Below, one piece after another: positions 6,634 to 12,213 of a stretch of 12,213 nucleotides of DNA. The DNA comes from an uncultured Prevotellaceae bacterium. Its GTDB lineage: Bacteria; Bacteroidota; Bacteroidia; Bacteroidales; Bacteroidaceae. A model generated the notes under the pieces. It had not been told where the DNA came from. It did not search any database and saw only the letters and a list, made by a program, of their open reading frames with translations. Position 1 is the first letter of the stretch, and each line of letters begins with the position of its first letter. The translations under genes and the position numbers were made by a program. The stretch lies in NCBI GenBank assembly GCA_902477365.1, contig CABSGW010000060.1, positions 1 to 12,213 on the forward strand, given 5' to 3'.

Positions 6634-9195
6634 ATGGACCCAAAAAACCGAACAAAAAAAGCCGCACGATGGATCATGGCCGTGTTATTGGCTGCACATG
6701 CATGCCTTCCCGTCATGGCACAAAACGAACCCTTCCGCAACAAAACTCTACCAGCCGCAGAACGTACAAAGGATCTGGTAAGCCGCATGACGCTGGAAGA
6801 AAAAATCGATCTTCTTTCCGGCTATAACGACTTCTTCCTCCATCCCTGCGAACGGTTGGGCATACCGGCTTTCCGCATGGCTGACGGACCACTGGGGGTT
6901 TCCTCGTGGGGACTCTTCGGCAGAGGAACGGCCTACCCGTCTGCCCTCTCACTAGCCTCCTCATGGAACCGCGACTTGGTGCGCCGCACCGGCGAGGCTT
7001 ACGCACGCGAATGGCGGTCGCGTGGTATCCACTTGATGTTAGCCCCTGGAGTAAACATCTACCGTGCCTCAAAAGGAGCACGTAATTTTGAATATTTCGG
7101 AGAAGACCCATTTCTGACCGCCTCATTGGTAGTGCCTTTTATTCAGTCGGTGCAGGAAAAAGGTGTAATGCCTGTTATCAAACACTTTGCTGGTAACGAC
7201 CAGGAATACGACCGTTATCGCGTCAGTACCGAAGCGGACGAACGGACACTTCGTGAGATCTATCTGCCCCCTTTTGAGGCCGCTGTAAAAAAAGCCGGAG
7301 TGAAAGCCGTTATGTCGGGGTATAACCTGCTAAACGGAGCGCACTGCACCGAAAATCCTTACCTCAACAAACTTCTGAAAGAAGAATGGGATTTCAAGGG
7401 TATGTATATGTCTGACTGGGCAGCTACCCACTCCACCCTTGAAGCAGCTCTGAATGGGTTGGATTTGGAAATGGGAAGTAACAGTTTCCTGATACGCAGC
7501 AAACTGCTTCCGCTCATTAAAGAGGGTAAAATCAGCGAGCAGCTCATTGACGAAAAAGTATTCCGCATCTACAACGCCTGTATGGAATTGGGCTTTTTCG
7601 ACCGTCCGCAAACCATTGACAGCCTCACTATTTACAGTCCGCAGAACAACCAGGCGGCACTGGCCACCGCCCGCGAAGGCATCATCCTGTTACGCAACCT
7701 GAATAACCTGTTGCCCCTGGATGCACAAAAAGTACACCGTATCGCTGTCATTGGCCCGACAGCCAATCCACCGTTTATCAGCGACCGCGTATTCCGTAAC
7801 GACGGTATCGTGTATGGTGGAGGAGGCAGTTCGAAAGTAAATCCTTGGTATGTAAAAAGCGATTTAGACGGCATTGTCCAAGCGTTCCCCAACGCTGCCG
7901 TTTATTATGATGAAGGCATTTCAAACCGCTTTAAACGCCGGTTATTCGAGGAGTCTTTATTTAAAAACGCAGAGGGAAAACGCGGACTAGACGTAACTTA
8001 TTATCAAACAGACAGCACTGACGCCATTGCCAAAAAAAACGTGGAACGCCAACTGAACTGCGAATGGTGGGAACGTCCCGGCATAGAAGGTGTAACAACA
8101 TCGTTCCGGGTATGTTGGGAAGGGTACATTGAGGCTACGAAAAACGACCAGTTACGCGTCTTTACAGATGCACAGGGTGCTTACCGGTTGTGGCTGAACA
8201 ACAAACTGGTGATAGATGCCTCCCAATCGCAATCGTTCCACTTCGGGACAGCCACATTGAATGTAAAACCCGGCGAACGGATAAAGGTGAAAGTTGAATA
8301 TAAGAACAGGAAGAGTAGTCCGGCCGAAATGCGCATGGGATATGCTTACGAAAACGACATCCGCTTTGACGAAGCCGAAAAGTTAGCACAATTGGCTGAT
8401 GTTGTGGTTTGCTGTGTTGGTCTGGACGGTTCCATCGAACTGGAAGGAAGAGACCGCCCATTTGACTTGCCCTATGGACAGGATCTCTTAGTTAACCGCC
8501 TGCACACACTAAATCCAAATACCATCGTCGTGGTACACGCCGGAGGTGGCATCAACATGACACAATGGGCCGAACGAGTTCCGGCAGTATTGCACGCCCT
8601 ATATGCCGGCCAAGAGGGAGGACGCGCCCTAGGTGAGATTCTGAACGGCACGGTGAACCCTTCGGCCAAACTGCCCTTCAGCATAGAGCGTCGCTGGGAA
8701 GACTCACCGGCATGCGGCAATTACGACGAAACACGCGAAGAGCGTAAAGTATATTACCGGGAAGGCATTTTCACTGGCTATCGGGGATATGACAAAATGA
8801 ACAAACAACCGCTTTATCCCTTTGGCTATGGATTGTCTTACAGCACATTTGAATACAGCAACCTGCAAGCGAAAGTAACCGACAAAAAACGTCACCAGGT
8901 TGAAGTAACTTTCACGTTGAAAAACACGAGCAACCGCCCTGGTGCCGAAATTGCCCAACTCTATGTGACGGATGAAAAATGCAGTGAAGAACGCCCACTG
9001 AAAGAGTTGAAAGGTTTCGAAAAAATCATGCTGAATCCAGGAGAGAGTAAAGTCATTACCCTTACATTGGACGAAGAGACATTCCGATTCTTCAGTGCAA
9101 AGAAAAACAAATGGGTACTGGAGAAAGGCGCATTCACCATACACGTCGGTGGTTCATCAGCCAGTTTACCGCTAAAGACGTCTATCAATCTTTAA
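6634..9195 (+). CDS. Exported GH3 family glycoside hydrolase with PA14 insert (beta-glucosidase-like)
   Basis: This 853-residue enzyme would release terminal sugars from beta-linked glycans in the periplasm or outside. The signal peptide has a basic start, a hydrophobic core at about 13-25 and a cut likely after VMA (29). The GH3 N-terminal barrel (about 40-330) has ADGPLG (83-88), KHFAGND (183-189) and the nucleophile Asp261 in MSDW. The C-terminal domain carries the candidate acid/base Glu604 in LEGRDRP. Inserted between (about 450-570) is a PA14 domain (FRVCWEGYIE at 491-500, RLWLNNKLVID at 518-528), which usually shapes substrate choice. A fibronectin-III-like domain ends the protein (about 745-845). 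It lies 48 bases after the transferase with no visible promoter, and a terminator follows. Substrate could be beta-glucoside, xyloside or another sugar; sequence alone does not decide. Confidence 0.93.
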   Translation: MDPKNRTKKAARWIMAVLLAAHACLPVMAQNEPFRNKTLPAAERTKDLVSRMTLEEKIDLLSGYNDFFLHPCERLGIPAFRMADGPLGVSSWGLFGRGTAYPSALSLASSWNRDLVRRTGEAYAREWRSRGIHLMLAPGVNIYRASKGARNFEYFGEDPFLTASLVVPFIQSVQEKGVMPVIKHFAGNDQEYDRYRVSTEADERTLREIYLPPFEAAVKKAGVKAVMSGYNLLNGAHCTENPYLNKLLKEEWDFKGMYMSDWAATHSTLEAALNGLDLEMGSNSFLIRSKLLPLIKEGKISEQLIDEKVFRIYNACMELGFFDRPQTIDSLTIYSPQNNQAALATAREGIILLRNLNNLLPLDAQKVHRIAVIGPTANPPFISDRVFRNDGIVYGGGGSSKVNPWYVKSDLDGIVQAFPNAAVYYDEGISNRFKRRLFEESLFKNAEGKRGLDVTYYQTDSTDAIAKKNVERQLNCEWWERPGIEGVTTSFRVCWEGYIEATKNDQLRVFTDAQGAYRLWLNNKLVIDASQSQSFHFGTATLNVKPGERIKVKVEYKNRKSSPAEMRMGYAYENDIRFDEAEKLAQLADVVVCCVGLDGSIELEGRDRPFDLPYGQDLLVNRLHTLNPNTIVVVHAGGGINMTQWAERVPAVLHALYAGQEGGRALGEILNGTVNPSAKLPFSIERRWEDSPACGNYDETREERKVYYREGIFTGYRGYDKMNKQPLYPFGYGLSYSTFEYSNLQAKVTDKKRHQVEVTFTLKNTSNRPGAEIAQLYVTDEKCSEERPLKELKGFEKIMLNPGESKVITLTLDEETFRFFSAKKNKWVLEKGAFTIHVGGSSASLPLKTSINL

Positions 9196-9204
9196 TGTAC
9201 AAAC

Positions 9205-9246
9205 AAAGGAGGCGTGAAGGAATTCATCTTTCACGCCTCTTTTTTT
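9205..9246 (+). terminator. Intrinsic terminator after the GH3 gene
   Basis: GAGGCGTGAA (9209-9218) pairs perfectly with TTCACGCCTC (9230-9239) around an 11-base loop. The stem can extend outward by a G-U and three A-T pairs, and seven T follow (9240-9246). It starts about ten bases after the GH3 stop. On the minus strand the same stem is followed by the T-rich CTTTGTTTG, so it may also end the lipoprotein transcript, whose stop lies about 30 bases away. Confidence 0.9.
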
Positions 9247-9275
9247 GTTATTAGCTCTATGAACAGAGCAAACGG

Positions 9276-10124
9276 TTATTTCACTACAACCACCAAATAA
9301 CGGCTTACGCTCCAGAACAATTCTGGTTTCACAATGCGTAACGTGTACTGTCCTTTGGCATCCTTATCTAACGTATAAGAACCCGCCGGGTGGGTTGTCA
9401 ACAACTTAGCGCTCTTGGAGTAAAGCTTCACCATTTTATCAACACGGATATCTATCTTCGTGAAATAATCCTTATTAAAGGTATTACTCTTCAAGACATC
9501 TCCACTCTGAAGAATCCGCTGCTCTTTCAATTCTTTCTTTGTTCCGAATACATACCATGCTGTATTCAACTGCTGGTCTTGCATCTCAACAGTTTTGGTC
9601 TTGCGCTCATTTTCAGTGGTGAGAGTTGACACATTATCATTTAACGAGGAAATTGTTTTCCCCTGATCGGCTATGACAATGTTTTTACTGGCCAATTCAT
9701 TCTGAAGCTGGTCTATCTGTAAAGTCTTTTGTTCCAGTTCAGCCGTCAAATTCGCAATGGTCTCCTGCAACTTGGTTGCACTATACGAACTGCCTTTCAA
9801 TTGCTGTTGTAACTTTGCAATCCGCTCTTTGTTTAATTGCATAGTACGTTTGATAAACGCGATGTTTTCACGGATATCATCAGATGACTTCTCCGGATTT
9901 CCTTTATCCAGGTTCACACGTCCCTCAGCTTCACTGATTTCACGGAAACCCTCTTGAATATCATTAAAAGTCGTCATAATGTCATTCAACTCGGTATCCT
10001 TTTCATTTATAACTTTCATCAACGAATCGCGCTCGGCAGTTGTCTTCGTGTTCGTTGCTCCTTTTTCATCACATGCGGCAAACAGCACTGCTGCACAAGC
10101 CACTAACAACATTGTTTTTTTCAT
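9276..10124 (-). CDS. Coiled-coil lipoprotein, Cbp1-like (possible collagen-binding adhesin family)
   Basis: A 282-residue secreted lipoprotein. The signal peptide ends in the lipobox LFAAC with Cys19 as the lipid-modified residue. The following Asp-Glu-Lys is weakly like the acidic export signal that sends Bacteroidetes lipoproteins to the cell surface. Residues about 60-195 form a long coiled coil (repeated L, I and Q/E/K heptads such as LQETIANLTAELEQK). A small globular C-terminal domain follows (about 200-282). DSL at 33-35 fits the Bacteroides O-glycosylation motif D-S/T-hydrophobic. From memory the sequence resembles proteins named Cbp1-family collagen-binding glycoprotein adhesins; I could not check this, and many close relatives may have no adhesion role. 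Its ATG overlaps the rsmI stop in ATGA, so it is probably co-transcribed and translationally coupled. Confidence 0.8.
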   Translation of the reverse strand: MKKTMLLVACAAVLFAACDEKGATNTKTTAERDSLMKVINEKDTELNDIMTTFNDIQEGFREISEAEGRVNLDKGNPEKSSDDIRENIAFIKRTMQLNKERIAKLQQQLKGSSYSATKLQETIANLTAELEQKTLQIDQLQNELASKNIVIADQGKTISSLNDNVSTLTTENERKTKTVEMQDQQLNTAWYVFGTKKELKEQRILQSGDVLKSNTFNKDYFTKIDIRVDKMVKLYSKSAKLLTTHPAGSYTLDKDAKGQYTLRIVKPELFWSVSRYLVVVVK

Positions 10125-10834
10125 AAGGCTTTTTCTTTATGATTTTCTTTCTTTTCTTTTTCACGCTCCACTCCCCCAAGCACAATCACGATTTCACCCC
10201 TAGGTTCTTGTTGGGTAAAATGAGCCATGACGTCTTGCAACGTACCACGAACCGACTCTTCATGCAATTTGGAAATTTCGCGACACACGGAAACCGACCG
10301 GTCAGCGCCAAAAACCTCGGCAAACTGAGTCAATGTCTTCAATAAACGGTATGGCGATTCATAGAAGATCATGGTTCTTGTCTCTTCTTTTAAGCTATCC
10401 AGCCGCGTTGCACGTCCTTTCTTCTGAGGTAAGAAACCTTCAAAGACAAACTTCTCACACGGCAGTCCGGAAGAGACCAGTGCCGGAACAAAGGCTGTAG
10501 CCCCCGGAAGACATTGCACCTCCACACCTTGTTTTATACACTCACGTACCAAAAGAAACCCCGGATCGGAAATGGCAGGAGTACCGGCATCAGAAATTAA
10601 TGCAACAGTTTCGCCGGCAAGTAACCGATTCACCAATCCTTCAACTGTACGATGTTCATTAAACTTATGATGAGACAGCAAATGATTCTTGATTTCAAAA
10701 TGCTTTAACAAGATACCGGAAGTACGGGTATCTTCCGCTAAAATAACATCCGCTTCTTTCAAAATACGAATTGCACGGAATGTCATATCCTCTAAATTCC
10801 CAACCGGCGTGGGTACAACGTATAAAACTCCCAT
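10121..10834 (-). CDS. rsmI: 16S rRNA (cytidine1402-2'-O)-methyltransferase RsmI
   Basis: The enzyme uses S-adenosylmethionine to methylate the ribose of C1402 in the decoding centre of 16S rRNA. The tetrapyrrole-methylase fold is clear: VPTPVGNLEDMT (7-18), AEDTRTS (33-39), SDAGTPAISDPG (81-92), LPGATAF (109-115), FEGFLP (131-136), YESPYRL (158-164), CREISKLHEE (184-193) and GEIVIVLGG (213-221). The 237 residues are shorter than E. coli RsmI (about 286); the C-terminal extension of that protein is replaced by a short Lys/Glu-rich tail (223-237). The ATG at 10834 is the first after an excellent promoter whose -7 box ends only five bases away, so the transcript may be leaderless. The stop overlaps the next gene's start (ATGA). 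Confidence 0.96.
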   Translation of the reverse strand: MGVLYVVPTPVGNLEDMTFRAIRILKEADVILAEDTRTSGILLKHFEIKNHLLSHHKFNEHRTVEGLVNRLLAGETVALISDAGTPAISDPGFLLVRECIKQGVEVQCLPGATAFVPALVSSGLPCEKFVFEGFLPQKKGRATRLDSLKEETRTMIFYESPYRLLKTLTQFAEVFGADRSVSVCREISKLHEESVRGTLQDVMAHFTQQEPRGEIVIVLGGVEREKEKKENHKEKAL

Positions 10835-10838
10835 GTTG

Positions 10839-10869
10839 CAAAAATATGGAATAATCCCAAGCAGCCAAA
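10839..10869 (-). promoter_or_regulatory. rsmI promoter, predicted to make a leaderless mRNA
   Basis: Read on the minus strand this is a full match to the Bacteroidetes consensus: TTTG (10869 to 10866), 19 bases, TATTTTTG (10846 to 10839). The last base of the -7 box is five bases before the A of the rsmI ATG at 10834, so transcription should begin at or within a few bases of the start codon. Confidence 0.75.
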
Positions 10870-10886
10870 CAGTTTTAACGTTAATC

Positions 10887-10919
10887 TTTCCAATTTACGG
10901 GAGCTTATCGCTATTTTTG
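10887..10919 (+). promoter_or_regulatory. Promoter of the AI-2E-family gene
   Basis: The -7 box TATTTTTG (10912-10919) is a full match to TAnnTTTG. TTTC (10887-10890), a three-of-four match to TTTG, stands 21 bases upstream. Transcription would start near 10925, leaving a leader of about 50 bases. It faces away from the rsmI promoter within the same 139-base gap. Confidence 0.6.
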
Positions 10920-10973
10920 TACACAAATACAAAGTGTGTAAAGACTCAAGTTATTGCACCAACACCTATATTT

Positions 10974-12050
10974 ATGAAAGAAATCACGTTTGATCGCTTT
11001 GTGCGGGGAATGATGGCTACACTGGGTATCGTTGTAGCTGTTTATGCACTGAATTATTTAAGTAGCGTGTTACTTCCTTTTGCAATAGCCTGGTTGATAG
11101 CCTATCTGATATACCCCATTGTTACGTTCTTTCAATATCGGGCAAGGCTAAGAAGCAGGGCCTTGAGCACAGCTGTAACCCTGATTCTATTAGCAGCCAT
11201 ATTGACCGGACTGCTTATGTTGGCCATCCCTCCGATCATTGATGAAATTCTACACTTAAAAGATATTATCATTGCCTATCTGGAGAAAGAAAACAACAAT
11301 TCGAGTATTCCGGCCAATTTTGAAGCGGTGATTCGTCATAACATCGAGAAGATACGCCTAAACCGTATCATCACTCAAGAAGACCTTCTGAACCTGATAA
11401 GAGAAGTTGCTCCACGCATATGGAGTGTTTTCTATCAAACAGCAAACATCATATTCAGCATTGTATCATCGTGCATCACATTGCTCTACATATTCTTCCT
11501 ATTACAAGATTATGAAAAGTTTGCAACCGGATGGATATCTTTCATTCCTAAAAACAAGAGACCATTCGTCACCACCCTGGTAAGCGATGTGGAGCATGGT
11601 ATGAACAGCTATTTTCGTGGCCAATCACTCATTGCATTATGTGTAGGCATCCTATTTTCCATTGGGTTTCTGATTATTGACTTCCCGATGGCTATCGGAC
11701 TAGGCCTTTTTATCGGTTTTCTGAACCTTGTTCCATATCTTCAGTTAATCGGTTTCATTCCAACCATTTTATTGGCATTGTTAAAAGCAGCCGATACCGG
11801 TGAAAACTTTTGGATTATCTTAGGTGGAGCACTTATCGTCTTCATTATTGTACAAATTATCCAAGATTTGATACTTACCCCCCGCATTATGGGCAAAATA
11901 ATGGGCTTATCACCTGCACTAATCCTTCTTTCCTTATCCGTATGGGGATATCTACTTGGTTTTATTGGACTTATCATTGCGTTACCTCTAACAACACTCG
12001 TCATGTCATATTACAAGCGCTATATTGTAAAAGAAGAAGATTCAGCTTAA
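10974..12050 (+). CDS. AI-2E family transporter (PF01594-type membrane protein)
   Basis: This 358-residue inner-membrane protein has the family layout. Hydrophobic segments occur near 14-30, 31-50, 65-90, 155-177, 217-235, 238-270, 281-300 and 312-345. A soluble stretch separates the early and late halves (about 95-150). Family stretches include NLVPYLQLIGFIPTILLALL (251-270) and QDLILTPRIMGKIMGLSP (297-314). The family is named for TqsA (YdgG), reported to affect AI-2 export, but members also act as Na+/H+ antiporters or have no known substrate, so no quorum-sensing role should be read in. The open frame runs back to 10689, but that stretch is antisense to rsmI. The ATG at 10974 gives a normal N-terminus and sits about 50 bases after a -7 box. 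No strong terminator is visible downstream. Confidence 0.9.
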   Translation: MKEITFDRFVRGMMATLGIVVAVYALNYLSSVLLPFAIAWLIAYLIYPIVTFFQYRARLRSRALSTAVTLILLAAILTGLLMLAIPPIIDEILHLKDIIIAYLEKENNNSSIPANFEAVIRHNIEKIRLNRIITQEDLLNLIREVAPRIWSVFYQTANIIFSIVSSCITLLYIFFLLQDYEKFATGWISFIPKNKRPFVTTLVSDVEHGMNSYFRGQSLIALCVGILFSIGFLIIDFPMAIGLGLFIGFLNLVPYLQLIGFIPTILLALLKAADTGENFWIILGGALIVFIIVQIIQDLILTPRIMGKIMGLSPALILLSLSVWGYLLGFIGLIIALPLTTLVMSYYKRYIVKEEDSA

Positions 12051-12093
12051 AACCCCTTTTTTCGCATTTTTCTTCAAAAAAACGCGTAATTTA

Positions 12094-12125
12094 TTTGGCC
12101 AATATTAAATAAAACCCTACCTTTG
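12094..12125 (+). promoter_or_regulatory. Promoter of tRNA-Lys
   Basis: TTTG (12094-12097), 20 bases, TACCTTTG (12118-12125) is a full match to the Bacteroidetes consensus. The start of transcription would be near 12131, about 28 bases ahead of the mature tRNA 5' end, so a leader must be removed by RNase P. Confidence 0.8.
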
Positions 12126-12158
12126 CACTCGCAAAACAGAAATGATTGCAAGAGGTCA

Positions 12159-12213
12159 GATTCGCTAGCTCAGCTGGTAGAGCACAACACTTTTAATGTT
12201 GGGGTCCTGGGTT
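12159..12213 (+). tRNA. tRNA-Lys (anticodon UUU), 3' truncated by the window edge
   Basis: The cloverleaf reads: acceptor 5' strand GATTCGC (12159-12165), TA, D stem GCTC/GAGC (12168-12171, 12180-12183) around loop AGCTGGTA, then anticodon stem CAACA/TGTTG (12185-12189, 12197-12201) around loop CTTTTAA with anticodon TTT at 12192-12194. A five-base variable loop, GGGTC, and the 5' side of the T stem, CTGGG, follow. About 55 of some 76 bases are present; the T loop and 3' acceptor strand lie outside. UUU reads both lysine codons. Confidence 0.95.

Noticed and set aside
10689..10973. Upstream extension of the AI-2E-family frame
   Set aside because: It is antisense to rsmI and crosses both divergent promoters; the ATG at 10974 fits the family.
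10974..12050. Evidence for AI-2 quorum sensing
   Set aside because: The family name is not a reliable guide to substrate, and no luxS or lsr genes are in the window.
12063..12086. CGC-T-rich/A-rich-GCG hairpin as a terminator of the AI-2E-family gene
   Set aside because: The stem has a mismatch and mostly A-T pairs, with no proper T-tract after it.

Overview
The window looks like chromosome from a Bacteroidales bacterium (Bacteroides, Phocaeicola or Parabacteroides). The promoters fit the Bacteroidetes pattern TTTG, 19 to 21 bases, TAnnTTTG. Shine-Dalgarno sequences are not evident before the genes, RodA has the long form I associate with this group, and the secreted GH3 enzyme and coiled-coil lipoprotein are typical of gut Bacteroidales. 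I cannot name the species from the sequence alone.

Left part (1-3577): the 3' end of a cell-elongation penicillin-binding protein gene (mrdA/PBP2) overlaps rodA by 20 bases. This is the transpeptidase plus glycosyltransferase pair of the rod-shape machinery. rodA converges with a CorC/CNNM-type membrane protein gene on the minus strand. A 316-base gap then holds two divergent promoters.

Middle (3812-9246): a well-formed promoter drives a plus-strand run of four genes that ends at a strong hairpin terminator. The genes encode a LicD-family phosphotransferase, a small WaaP/Kdo-kinase-like protein kinase-fold enzyme, a TagB/TagF-like polyol-phosphate transferase, and an exported GH3 glycosidase with a PA14 insert. 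I see no internal terminator or promoter. The first three genes each predict chemistry on phosphate, and together they suggest that a surface glycan or lipid A/LPS core is decorated with phosphate or phosphodiester groups. The GH3 enzyme would act outside the cytoplasm and may only be a passenger. This is the most interesting part of the window.

Right part (9276-12213): rsmI (16S rRNA 2'-O-methyltransferase) and a coiled-coil lipoprotein form a minus-strand pair joined by an ATGA stop-start overlap. The rsmI promoter lies so close to its ATG that the mRNA is probably leaderless. An AI-2E-family membrane protein gene is transcribed divergently from it. A tRNA-Lys(UUU) gene with its own consensus promoter runs off the right edge.

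Most genes are ordinary core functions. I found no CRISPR array, insertion sequence, integrase or recognisable defence system.
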